DNA of 64,000 nt from Paludibacteraceae bacterium (lineage in GTDB: Bacteria > Bacteroidota > Bacteroidia > Bacteroidales > Paludibacteraceae): positions 186,001 through 250,000 of the forward strand of contig JAGBEJ010000004.1 of NCBI GenBank assembly GCA_017937025.1, given 5' to 3'. Positions 31,617 through 41,129 of the stretch are shown piece by piece. The translations under genes and the position numbers were made by a program. The notes under the pieces were generated by a model, which worked only from the letters and a program-made list of their open reading frames with translations, did no database searches and was not told where the DNA came from. The first letter of the stretch is position 1; each line of letters begins with the position of its first letter.

Positions 31617-33287
31617 TTAGTATTTGAATGAGCTGCCGCCGAGGAACTCCCTGAGCAGCGAAGTCGAAGGCAGGTCTCTGTTGGACATAGGCTTGATACA
31701 TGTCAGCAGTCTCATTATGCGGTTTGCCTCGGTGTATTCCGGACTGTCCTTAGGCACCTCCTGCAGCAGCGGCATTATGTAGGTTTTCAGCACAGCCAGC
31801 TCGAAGATGAGCGCCGAGTTGAACATCACGTCGGCGTTCTCCTGGAACGGGAATATCCATTTGTCCTCGCCGCGGCGCACGCTCCTCCATCGTGCTATAG
31901 TGTCCTGCACAGAGTTTGCGCGGTACTTGTAGTCACGCACCATGCGGCGTATGAGCCTGTTGTCGATTGTCGATATCCAGTTGTGGTTGGTCAGCGAGAT
32001 GGTCGTCAGCGCCGAGACGTAAATCTTGAACTTTTCGTCCTCGTTGAGGCTCGGTGTCAGTGCAGGGTTCAGGGCGTGTATGCCTTCCATCATCACTATG
32101 TTGTTGTCTTTCAGTTTGACTTTGTTGCCCTTGAAGACGCGCTTGCCGGTCTCGAAGTTGTATGTCGGCAGGCTCACTTCCTTGCCCTCGAGCAGCTCCT
32201 GCAGCTGCTGGTTGAATAAGTCGATGTCCAGCGCGTAGAGCGACTCGAAGTCATAGTCGCCGTTCTCGTCGCGAGGCGTGCGGTCGCGCTCCACGAAGTA
32301 GTTGTCCAGCGATATGGTTATAGGCTTGATGCCCGACGCCAGCAGCTGCACGCTCAGACGTTTGCTGAACGTCGTCTTGCCCGACGACGACGGACCGCTT
32401 ATCATCACGAATTTCTTCTGTTCCATGTTGTCCGCTATCTTGTCCGCTATTCTGACTATCTCCTTCTCGTGCAGTGCCTCGGCTATCTTCACCAGTTCGA
32501 AAATCTTGCCTTCCTTGTTAGCTTTGTTCAGCTCGCCTATGTTGCTTATGCCGATTATGTTGTTCAGGTCCACGTTGCGCTTGAATGCCTCGTACAGCTT
32601 AGGCTGGTCGTAGAACTCCGCCTGCTTGTAAGGGTCTTTCTTCGAGGCTATGTTCAGGAACATTCCTTGGTGGTACTTGAACAGGTCGAACGAAGGCGGC
32701 ACCTTGCCTGTCGATGACAGCAGCGGACTCAGGTACACGTCGTAGTATCCGTCTATCTCGTAGTAGTAGGCGTAGCACGTGTTCAGCGACTCGAGTATCA
32801 TCACATGGTCGTTCTCGTTGAATCCCTTGAACATTTCCATCACCTTCTCTTTCTTCTCTTCGTGCTTTATTATCGGGTAGTCGCGCGCGATTATCTCCTG
32901 CATCCTGACTTTTATTGAGGTTATCATCTCCTCGTTTATCATCTTGTCTCCGAGGTTGGTTATGTTGCAGTAGTATCCGTCGGCTATCGGGTGCTCTATG
33001 TGCAGCACAGCTTTCGGATACAGGTCGTGCACAGCTTTGGCGAGTATCATGCAGATTGTCACGATGTACATCTTCCTGCCGGAGTAGTTCTTCATGTCTA
33101 TGAACTCTATGTCCTTCGGATGGAACAGCGCATAGCTCAGCGTCTGGCACTTGTTGTTTATCAGCGCGGCTATTATGTCTTCCTTGTTCTCTATGTCCTG
33201 GTCGGCAAGCACCTCGGCGGCTGTTGTGCCCATGTCGTATTGCTTGCTGGTCTTTGTGTTTTTGCAGTAGATGGTTACCTTTTCCAT
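31617..33287 (-). CDS. Nucleoside (uridine-type) kinase with TGS and threonyl-tRNA-synthetase-like N-terminus
   Basis: The 556-residue protein starts with a TGS-like domain (about residues 1-60) and an editing-domain-like region with HIEHPIADGYYCNI. A uridine kinase/PRK domain then follows with the P-loop ISGPSSSGKTTFSKRL near residue 285, LDNYFVERDRTPRDENGDYDF, and MEGIHALNP. The combination is typical of Bacteroidota. It should phosphorylate a nucleoside with ATP or GTP. I use the ATG at 33287 (MEKVTIYCKN), not one 12 codons upstream. A minus-strand -7 box lies at 33331-33338. Confidence 0.88.
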   Translation of the reverse strand: MEKVTIYCKNTKTSKQYDMGTTAAEVLADQDIENKEDIIAALINNKCQTLSYALFHPKDIEFIDMKNYSGRKMYIVTICMILAKAVHDLYPKAVLHIEHPIADGYYCNITNLGDKMINEEMITSIKVRMQEIIARDYPIIKHEEKKEKVMEMFKGFNENDHVMILESLNTCYAYYYEIDGYYDVYLSPLLSSTGKVPPSFDLFKYHQGMFLNIASKKDPYKQAEFYDQPKLYEAFKRNVDLNNIIGISNIGELNKANKEGKIFELVKIAEALHEKEIVRIADKIADNMEQKKFVMISGPSSSGKTTFSKRLSVQLLASGIKPITISLDNYFVERDRTPRDENGDYDFESLYALDIDLFNQQLQELLEGKEVSLPTYNFETGKRVFKGNKVKLKDNNIVMMEGIHALNPALTPSLNEDEKFKIYVSALTTISLTNHNWISTIDNRLIRRMVRDYKYRANSVQDTIARWRSVRRGEDKWIFPFQENADVMFNSALIFELAVLKTYIMPLLQEVPKDSPEYTEANRIMRLLTCIKPMSNRDLPSTSLLREFLGGSSFKY

Positions 33288-33330
33288 AGTCGTGTGTTTT
33301 TTGTCTCCTTGCGGAGCGCGCAATATTTAT

Positions 33331-33338
33331 CAAATATA
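33331..33338 (-). promoter_or_regulatory. -7 box for the nucleoside kinase-thioesterase-rpoN group
   Basis: The minus strand reads TATATTTG, matching TAnnTTTG, 44 bases before the kinase ATG. The leader contains a small hairpin (CTCC-TTGC-GGAG at about 33306-33317). Confidence 0.5.
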
Positions 33339-33339
33339 A

Positions 33340-33757
33340 TGTTTTTTTCTTTTTTCATAATAATCATCATGCTCATATATGTGCCGCGAGTGTTGGTTGT
33401 ATGTTTATTTATTGTATCTTTACAAAAAGATTATCCCAATCTTTTCGTTTTTTTTGATAACCTTAAATTCAATGGCGGCGCTTTTTCAGGTGTCGCCTTT
33501 TTTATAAAATTTGTAATGTTAATAAAAAGTGTGTTAGGACTTTCTGTGCTTTCTGGCGCATTAATGTTCAATTTGCGGGAAGGAAAGCGTATTTTAGCAC
33601 ACTTGACAAGTTTTTTTCAGAGATAACAACAGAACTTTTTCCATATATGTCTCATCTTTGGACTCAGAAAAAGACAGGCGCTTTTACATACAAAACAAAC
33701 AAAACATAGGCAAACCGGTTTTTTTCTAGAAAAGCAGATAGTTAGTTAATAGTGGAA
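33340..33757. other. Gene-free stretch with two hairpins followed by T-runs
   Basis: No credible gene was found. AAAAGATT (33425-33432) pairs with AATCTTTT (33438-33445) ahead of a long T-run, and a weaker GGCG...CGCC hairpin ends in T's near 33507. CATCTTTG near 33651 is one base off a -7 box and could start the RNA that ends at the terminator at 33759-33796. The region separates the minus-strand kinase group from the plus-strand secreted-protein genes. Confidence 0.35.
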
Positions 33758-33758
33758 A

Positions 33759-33796
33759 GGCGGAATATCTCATTCATAAGATGTTCCGTCTTTTTT
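33759..33796 (+). terminator. Rho-independent terminator upstream of the poly-G gene
   Basis: Bases 33759-33770 and 33779-33790 form a 12-pair stem (two G-T pairs) around an eight-base loop, followed by six T. It lies 65 bases before a start codon with no gene upstream on the plus strand, so it ends a short leader or small RNA. Confidence 0.65.
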
Positions 33797-33812
33797 GTTT
33801 TATTAAAATTAT

Positions 33813-33820
33813 TAACTTTG
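33813..33820 (+). promoter_or_regulatory. -7 box for the poly-G secreted-protein gene
   Basis: TAACTTTG matches TAnnTTTG. The ATG at 33862 lies 41 bases downstream. TTTG at 33794-33797 is at 15 bases, shorter than the usual spacing. Confidence 0.5.
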
Positions 33821-33861
33821 TCGGGTTTTTTAATTATCATCTTTAAATTTTTATTTTTTTC

Positions 33862-36800
33862 ATGAACAAGCTAATAGTTTTAGCATTGTCTGCGCTGATG
33901 TCTTTCGGGGCGTATGCAGGCAATGTCAAACAGAGCCCGAATCGCTCTCAAAATCGAGGGGGGGGGGCAGAAAGTCAAGAGCTACCGAGCGCAATCCCAG
34001 AAATCGTGGATTGAGGCCGCTAAGGCTGCGTCTGACGTTCAGTTTAGAAGTTCGGTTGTCAACGACCTGAACTTCGAGTCTATTAACCTTCCTTATTTCA
34101 AGGACAGCGTGGCTTTCACCACTGAGAACGGCGCACAGATAGCCGGAGCGCAGAGAGTGAAGTGCTACCAGTTCACTGTTGACAAGGACACTGCCATCTA
34201 TGTGGCTGCCTACAACGTGAACGAGATATGGGGCGCTACATTCAAAATCAGCGACGAGCCTTTCCAGTCTAACTACACGCCTGATGATGTCATCTCAAGT
34301 CCAAATCCTGTTAAGATAAACATCTCGGCAGGAACACACTATGTGGCGTTCGGCGACAACAACTACTACAGGACAAACTTCTTCGCCTCGTGGCTGTCTA
34401 TCTCTTTCAAAGATGAGCCTGTCACTGCCGCTGCGCCTGTCATCAGAAATTCCTTATACAAGGAGATTTCTCTGCCTTACCGCAACGACAGCCTCGCCTT
34501 CACAGCCGAGAACGGAGCGGTTAAGACACAGACTGGTCCTTCGAGCTTCAGCAATGTGCTGAGATACAGAATCACTGTGCCTAAGGACACATCTCTCTAT
34601 TTCCAGGGATACAACAGCAAGTATGATCATGGAATAAGCATGATTATACGTCAGTCAGACATAAATAGCGGTCCATATATTTCTATTCCTACTACGCTTA
34701 CATCCGAAGGTAAGGAAGTGGATCTCCCAGCCGGAACATCGTACATTAGTTTGAGTGATGATGAGTTCAGTGGCGATGAGTTCTTCGTGACTGCATTCTC
34801 CATCAGAGCTAAGGGCGACACATTGAAGGACGTTAAGTCTCCTGTTGTTTACCCAGTCACTCCTAACGGAGCCATCACCTTCAAGGAAATCTCTCTGCCA
34901 TTCAGCGACAGCATTTTCTTCAACAAGGCTAACGGCGCTGTGTATAACGGCAACGAGAAGCTCCTCGGCTTCAAGGTGACTGTGCCTCAGGACACTGCTA
35001 TAAAATATACTGGCAGCAGTAAATATGGATGGGGTCCTGTATTATACACCAGCAATACAGAATTTGACGCGAGCCTCGATGGTCTTAAAGACTACTGGCC
35101 AGGCGATAAAATAAACCTGAAAGCGGGAGTCAACTACATCGCTTTTGGCGACGACGGATTCGACGGAGATGCATTCTACAGAGCGAAAGTGTCTATAAAG
35201 TTAACTAATCCAACCCCTATAGCTCCAATCACCTTCAAGGAGATTTCTCTGCCTTACCGCAACGACAATCTTGCCTTCACAGAGGAGAACGGCGCGGTGG
35301 ATAACGGCAACGAGAAGCTCCTCGGCTTCAAGATAACAGTGGCTAAGGATACAACCCTCTACTTCCAGGGTTATAATGATGAATATCATTGGGGACCTAA
35401 TTTCTATTACAGCAAGAGCGAGTTCGACATCAATCTCAATGGCACATCATATTATTTCCTTGGTAGTAGTTCTGGAAGTAAAATCAGCCTTACTGCCGGC
35501 ACATGGTACATCGCATTGGGCGACGACGGATTCGATAATGACGACTACTATGTGACAGCGTTTGCCATAAGCGCTGAGAACGAGTCTCAGAGCCTTGTGT
35601 CACCTACTCTTCCAGAAAAGCCTGCAGTTTCTCTCACTTTCAAGGAGATTTCTCTGCCATACGTCAATGAGAATCTCGCTTTCACAGAGGAGAACGGCGC
35701 GGTGGATAGCGGCAACGAGAAGCTCCTCGGCTTCAAGATAACAGTGGCTAAGGACACAACCCTCAACTTCCAGGGTTATAATGATAAATACGATTGGTCA
35801 ACTAGGATTTATTACAGCAAGAGCGAGTTTAACAACAAGCTCAATGGCACATCATCTGCTTGGCTTGGTAGTAGTTCTGGAAATAAAATCAGCCTTACTG
35901 CCGGCACATGGTACATCGCATTGGGCGACGACGGATTTGATGAAGCTGAATACTATGTGACAGCGTTTGCCATAAGCGCTGAGAACGAGTCTCAGAGCCT
36001 TGTGTCTCCTACCGCTCCAGAAAAGCCTGCAACTCCTCTCACTTTCAAGGAGATATCTCTGCCTTACAGCGGCGATATGGAATTCTCGGAAGAGAGCGGT
36101 TCTGTGGAAGGTCCTTACGGATTCGTGTATAATTGCTACAAGTTCACTGTGGCAAGCAAGGGCACGTATAAGTTTGTGGGCGACAATAGCAGCATGATTC
36201 CATTCGTTTTGAGCGATACTGAGTTCGATAGTAATTTTGGTGGTGGTATGATACCTCCATTCTCTGGACAGCAAGTCACTGAGCTTAAGCCTGGAACATA
36301 CTACATGGCTATAGGAAACGGTGACGGCGAGGAGATGCAGTTCTCAATCAGTCTTACTGATGATATAAAGGAAGTCACTCTGCCATATTATCACGACGGC
36401 ACCGAGTTCACAGAGAAAGTCTCTGGACTTGCGCCATACGATATGTATTATGACATATACACATTCACTCTCACCGAGGACAAGGATGTGTATATCTACG
36501 GCGGAAACGTGCCTGCAGGCAATGAGTTCGTAGTCGCAATATCAGACCGCTACTTCTCATTGGAAGAGGCTTATATTGGAGCTCCTTGGGTGACAACATA
36601 TACAGATAACTCTGAGCCAAAGAAGGTGAGCCTCACAGCGGGAAAATACTATGTGATGATATCAGATGACGGATTCGCGTATAAAAACGGATTCAGCAAG
36701 TATGTGGCAGCGGTTTCGTTCTCATACACCGACAGTGTGGCGCAGGACAAGAGCTCGTTCTACGAGCCTATTCCTTACACAGAGATAACACTGCCATACA

Positions 36801-37405
36801 CTGGAACGCTTGAGTTCACCAAAGAGAACACAGTCAAGGGTGTTTCTTGGGGATATCCTGCTCAGTTATTGGGTCTCAAGTTCACAGTTGACAAGGACAC
36901 GACAATCTACCTGCAGTCTAAGGACACTGAGCACTATGGTGTATCTGCATATATAGATTCATGCATGATAACAACTGACTCTATCATGGCTGCTCCTTCT
37001 CATCTTAAAAACTTGGGATATGAGTTCATTGATGAGAAGAAGGCTGTGGATCTTAAGGCAGGAACATACTACATCGTGCTCTCAGACGATGGTTTCGGTG
37101 AGCATAACTCAGATTATTCGTACTACTCTACTGTCTTCAGCATCACATTCGACGAGAACCCAGACTATCTCTCAGTAGAGGAGATAAGCAAGGTGGGCGT
37201 CGAGGAAGGTGAGGCTGATGCAGTTAAGGCTTACGGCAGAAGAGGCAGCATCATAGTCAGCGGCGCTGGCGATGACGCAGTGAAAGTGTTCGGAGCAAAC
37301 GGCGCGCCTATCTACTCAAGCAACGGCGACGCTGTGATACCTGCACTTCCAGGCATCTACGCAGTCAGAGTGGCTGACAAGGCCTTCAAGGTTGTAGTCA
37401 GATAA
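33862..37405 (+). CDS. Large secreted tandem-repeat protein, out of frame at a G10 tract (putatively phase-variable)
   Basis: The ATG at 33862 encodes a clear signal peptide (MNKLIVLALSALMSFGAYA). Ten G at 33958-33967 then put the frame into a TGA at 34012, giving a 50-residue stub. With nine (or twelve) G the signal peptide joins the long downstream frame and yields about 1180 residues. The body has eight units of about 110-150 residues, each opening like FKEISLPYRNDNLAFTEENGA and containing a LTAGTWYIALGDDGF-type strand. The last 75 residues (IIVSGAGDDAVKVFGANGA...) look like a Bacteroidales C-terminal cell-surface/sorting region. Function is unknown; surface adhesin or binding roles are guesses. 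An internal ATG at 33914 in the body frame would lack a signal. Confidence 0.75.
33958..33967 (+). repeat. G10 homopolymer (slippage site)
   Basis: Ten consecutive G lie 32 codons after the start of the secreted-protein gene. The count decides whether the signal peptide is joined to the 1.1-kaa body: ten is off, nine or twelve is on. Confidence 0.8.
35234..36043 (+). repeat. Two near-identical 405-base tandem units
   Basis: Units starting at 35234 and 35639 have a period of exactly 405 bases (135 codons), and the next FKEISLP begins at 36044. Long stretches are almost the same at the DNA level (for example GGCAACGAGAAGCTCCTCGG in both). The other repeat units of the gene are far more diverged. 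Confidence 0.8.
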
Positions 37406-37449
37406 TAAAGTCTGAAAGGAAAGCCGAAAGGTTTTCATAAAAAATAATG

Positions 37450-37486
37450 ACGGGAGCGAGACACGAGTTGTTTCGCTCCCGTTTTC
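37450..37486 (+). terminator. Terminator after the poly-G gene
   Basis: ACGGGAGCGA (37450-37459) pairs with TCGCTCCCGT (37473-37482), followed by a short T-run, 45 bases after the stop codon. Confidence 0.8.
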
Positions 37487-37554
37487 TATATATTATGTTT
37501 AATCTTAAAGTGTTAAATATTAATATTATATGCCCGCCTATGCAATTTTAATAA

Positions 37555-37562
37555 TACTTTTG
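37555..37562 (+). promoter_or_regulatory. -7 box for the leucine-rich-repeat protein gene
   Basis: TACTTTTG matches TAnnTTTG and gives a leader of about 65 bases before the ATG at 37634. No clear -33 box. Confidence 0.45.
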
Positions 37563-37633
37563 CAGTTTGAAAAATTATCTTAATAAAGATAACACACACA
37601 AACACAACAAATTAAAAACATTTATCCTCCCCA

Positions 37634-40600
37634 ATGAGAAAGATTATTTCTGCACTTATTTTTCTGACTATCCTCCCAGTGTTGTCGCACGCCTTCACTG
37701 TTGACGGCATCTCGTACAGTATCACAAGCATCGACGACAATACCGTCAAGGTGGTGGCAAACGCCAGCGGATATTCCGGCAGTGTGACCATCCCGTCCGA
37801 AGTCACATACAATGACGTGACGTACACTGTCACAGCTATCGGCTCGGCTGCGTTTTATGACGATGTGGAACTCACTTCCGTGTCGCTCCCGTCCACTATC
37901 AAGACTATTGAGCACGCGGCGTTCTGCAGCTCGTCTATCGAGAGCTTGACGTTGCCCGACGGCGTCACTATGATAGCCAGTGCGGCTTTCAAAAACTGCA
38001 CCAGTTTGAAGTCGGTCAATATACCTTCGACAGTCAACAAAATAGGCGACTTTGCTTTCTATGGTTGTTCGAACCTCGAGGGCGACATCGTCATACCAGA
38101 CGGTGTGGAAGAAATAGAATACCAGGCATTTTACGGCTGTTCGAAAATAACGTCGGTGACTATTCCGAACTCTGTGAAGAGCATTGATCATGAGGCGTTC
38201 ATGGACTGTGTAGGCATCACAGGCAAAGTGATAATCCCAGAAGGCGTGACCAGCATCGCCACTCACGCATTCTATAATTGTACCGGCATAACAGAGGTTG
38301 TTCTTCCTTCCACACTTACTGAAATAGGCAGCTGGGCATTCTCAGGATGTACTGCTTTGGAGACAGTGAATCTGCCTGACGGACTGACAGCAATCGAGCT
38401 CCGTGCGTTCTACGGCTGCACAAGCCTGAAGTCTGACATCGTTGTGCCAGAGGGCGTGACTGAACTTGGTTACGGTGTGTTTGGACATTGCTCAAGTTTG
38501 ACAAACGTGACACTCCCTTCTACTTTGACATCTATAGGCGACCTGCTTTTCTATGATTGTTCGTCATTGGAGTCGGTTAACATACCTGAGTCAGTGACAA
38601 ACATTGGTCGCGAGGCATTCAGAGATTGCGCTAACCTCACGGGAACAATCAGCATACCTTCTACAATGACCGAGATACCAGCGAGAGCGTTCTACGGCTG
38701 TACTTCGGTGACGAAGTTTGTCATCCCGGAGACTGTTGTCAAGATAGGTTCTTATGCCTTCGGTGCTTGTACGGCGTTGGAGAGCATTAATCTTCCAAAC
38801 TCGCTCACCGAGATTGGCAACATGACTTTTGTCGATTGTCCTAACCTTACAGGCGACATAACCGTTCCTGCAAGTGTGACAAAACTCGGCAAAGGATCAT
38901 TCTCAGGCTGCACAGGCTTGGAGAATGTCAAGATATTGGCAAACATAACAAAGATAGACACGCTGATGTTCGCTGGCTGCACAAGCCTTGCGAGCGTAGA
39001 GATACCAGAGACAGCCAACACAATATGCTTCGAGGCGTTCAAAGGATGTACAAGCATGAAGGACATAGTGCTCGGCGCTAATATTGCGGCTCTTGACAAC
39101 AGAGCCTTCGCCGATTGCACAGGTCTCGAGAGCGTGACTTGCAAGTCTGTCACTGCGCCAGTCTGCAAGACCGACGCCAGCTTCACTGATTTCAGCGCTA
39201 TGCTCTATGTGCCAGACGGCAGTGATGACGAATACAGCGTTGCGCCTACTTGGAGAATGTTCTATGAGCAAAACGCCAAGACAGTGTGGACAGGAGCTGC
39301 GGATAACGATTGGAGTAACAAGGACAACTGGACGAGATCTGTGCCATCCAAGAAGATGGGAAGAGTGGCTGTCATAACAAAGGTGGGAAGCGAAGTGACG
39401 CTGGCCGACGGAACAACTGTGACAGTGGCAAACTACCCTATCATCGCAGGCACAAGAAATGGTTTAGACATAAATTACAACAACACAGCAGAGTGCGACA
39501 CCATAGTCTTCGAACCGGGAGCCGGAGTGCTCGGTCTGCAGAACCTCGACTACAATAAGGCGTTTGTCAAGACAAGAATCAACATCAACAGATGGTACAT
39601 GATTTCTGGTCCTCTGAAGGAGATGTACACCGGCGATTATTACTTCAACGGTTCGCCTGTGACATACCTGTCGAGGTTCAACGACGCGTTGTCCAAGACC
39701 GACCCTTCACAGTCAATCTACTGGTTCAAGAGCTGTGTCTCGCTCAACGAGCCTCTGACACCAGGCACGGGATTCGCATACAAGGCGTTTATTAATAATG
39801 GCGACCCTAACGACGTGCAAGACATCACGCTCCCAAGAACCGACAATGAAGGCAACCTCGTGACAACTTTGTATAAGTTCAATCCGCTCAACGGCAAGCT
39901 GCTCAAGTCTGCCGCTCAGACTCTGTCCAAGACTGACAAGGCATACAGATTCGTTGTGGAAGATGACTATGACAACATGCCAAGCACATACAGCGTGGAG
40001 CTGTCAAACATAGGTGACTACAACCTGATAGCCAACCCTGTGATGACACACCTCGATATAGCATCATTTATAAATGACAACAGCGATGTGATAGATAACG
40101 GCATCATTCTAGTATCAGAAGAGACAGGCAACACAAGCATAATATCAAACGGCTCGGAAATCATCAGCGCAAGCCCTACTGGCGAGATGATGATTGCGCC
40201 AATGCAGTCGTTCTTTGTGAAGAGGAAGTCTGACATAAGCAGTTCTGTGACATTTGACTTGGAGAACAATTTCACGACCGACAACACAGGAAACTGTGTG
40301 CTCAAGAAGAGTGAACTGAGCTCTAATCCTGCGCTGTATGTGTCAGCGAAGAATGCATCAGGATTTAAGTCATACGTTTCGTTGTGGCTTAACAGCAAAG
40401 CAAGCAACGGCTACGCAACAGGCGAGGACGCAGTGAAAATATTCTCAGTAAACTCCGAGAATGAGATCTACACCGAGGCAGACGGCAAGGCACTCGACAT
40501 CAACCAGTTCTCAGCGCTTCCTTACGAGGCGCCGCTGTCAGTCTCTGCCGACAAGCAGGACGAGGTGACATTGTCGTTCTCCGGTGCAGAGAATTTCGAG

Positions 40601-40987
40601 AATGTCGATGTGCTGCTCGTCAACAAGCAGACTGGCGAGCAGTTGAACCTCAAGAATGAGAGTTCATATAAGTTCGCATTCGACGCTAATACAGCCAAGG
40701 GCTCGTTGTTCATAAGATTCCAGTCATCGTCTGAGATAGCGACCGGCGCGGCTATGGCAAGCGATTCAAGCCTTAAGATATTCAGCGCAGGCTCTAAGGT
40801 GAAAGTCATTGGCTCGGCTGACAATACTATAAGCGAGGTCTCAGTCTTCGATGCGGCAGGACGAACCATCGTTAGCCAGAAGCTTGGCAACGCCACAGAG
40901 TATGAGAGCGCCGCCGTGTCTGGCAACGTTGTAGTCAAGGTTGTGGGCGAGCGAGGCACTACAGTGCAGAAACTCAGCATCAGATAA
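37634..40987 (+). CDS. BspA-like leucine-rich repeat surface protein
   Basis: The 1117-residue protein begins with a signal peptide (MRKIISALIFLTILPVLSHA). Residues about 25-520 hold roughly 20 LRR_5/BspA-type repeats of about 23 residues, recognisable by GCTSLKSV, IPEGVTSIATHAFYNC and similar phrases. A WTGAADNDWSNKDNW motif near 555 starts a second beta-rich region, and the last 80 residues (EVSVFDAAGRTIVSQ...NVVVKVVGERGTTVQKLSI) resemble a type IX secretion-type C-terminal domain. BspA-like proteins are surface adhesins in oral and gut Bacteroidales; binding here is inferred. It has its own promoter-like box and terminator. Confidence 0.88.
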   Translation: MRKIISALIFLTILPVLSHAFTVDGISYSITSIDDNTVKVVANASGYSGSVTIPSEVTYNDVTYTVTAIGSAAFYDDVELTSVSLPSTIKTIEHAAFCSSSIESLTLPDGVTMIASAAFKNCTSLKSVNIPSTVNKIGDFAFYGCSNLEGDIVIPDGVEEIEYQAFYGCSKITSVTIPNSVKSIDHEAFMDCVGITGKVIIPEGVTSIATHAFYNCTGITEVVLPSTLTEIGSWAFSGCTALETVNLPDGLTAIELRAFYGCTSLKSDIVVPEGVTELGYGVFGHCSSLTNVTLPSTLTSIGDLLFYDCSSLESVNIPESVTNIGREAFRDCANLTGTISIPSTMTEIPARAFYGCTSVTKFVIPETVVKIGSYAFGACTALESINLPNSLTEIGNMTFVDCPNLTGDITVPASVTKLGKGSFSGCTGLENVKILANITKIDTLMFAGCTSLASVEIPETANTICFEAFKGCTSMKDIVLGANIAALDNRAFADCTGLESVTCKSVTAPVCKTDASFTDFSAMLYVPDGSDDEYSVAPTWRMFYEQNAKTVWTGAADNDWSNKDNWTRSVPSKKMGRVAVITKVGSEVTLADGTTVTVANYPIIAGTRNGLDINYNNTAECDTIVFEPGAGVLGLQNLDYNKAFVKTRININRWYMISGPLKEMYTGDYYFNGSPVTYLSRFNDALSKTDPSQSIYWFKSCVSLNEPLTPGTGFAYKAFINNGDPNDVQDITLPRTDNEGNLVTTLYKFNPLNGKLLKSAAQTLSKTDKAYRFVVEDDYDNMPSTYSVELSNIGDYNLIANPVMTHLDIASFINDNSDVIDNGIILVSEETGNTSIISNGSEIISASPTGEMMIAPMQSFFVKRKSDISSSVTFDLENNFTTDNTGNCVLKKSELSSNPALYVSAKNASGFKSYVSLWLNSKASNGYATGEDAVKIFSVNSENEIYTEADGKALDINQFSALPYEAPLSVSADKQDEVTLSFSGAENFENVDVLLVNKQTGEQLNLKNESSYKFAFDANTAKGSLFIRFQSSSEIATGAAMASDSSLKIFSAGSKVKVIGSADNTISEVSVFDAAGRTIVSQKLGNATEYESAAVSGNVVVKVVGERGTTVQKLSIR

Positions 40988-41002
40988 CACAGACACCACA
41001 TA

Positions 41003-41043
41003 AGCGAGAGCGGAGGACGGCAGTCTTTCGCTCTTTTTCTTTT
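41003..41043 (+). terminator. Terminator after the leucine-rich-repeat gene
   Basis: AGCGAGAG (41003-41010) pairs with CTTTCGCT (41025-41032, one G-T pair), followed by a T-rich run. Confidence 0.65.
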
Positions 41044-41070
41044 TTGCAGGCACTATTCTTTTTTATTTAG

Positions 41071-41078
41071 TATCTTTG
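41071..41078 (+). promoter_or_regulatory. -7 box for the aminotransferase operon
   Basis: TATCTTTG matches TAnnTTTG, 51 bases before the aminotransferase ATG. Confidence 0.5.
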
Positions 41079-41129
41079 CAGTCTATTCCAAGACAAAAAC
41101 ATATACACAACGAAAAGTAGATTTTAATT

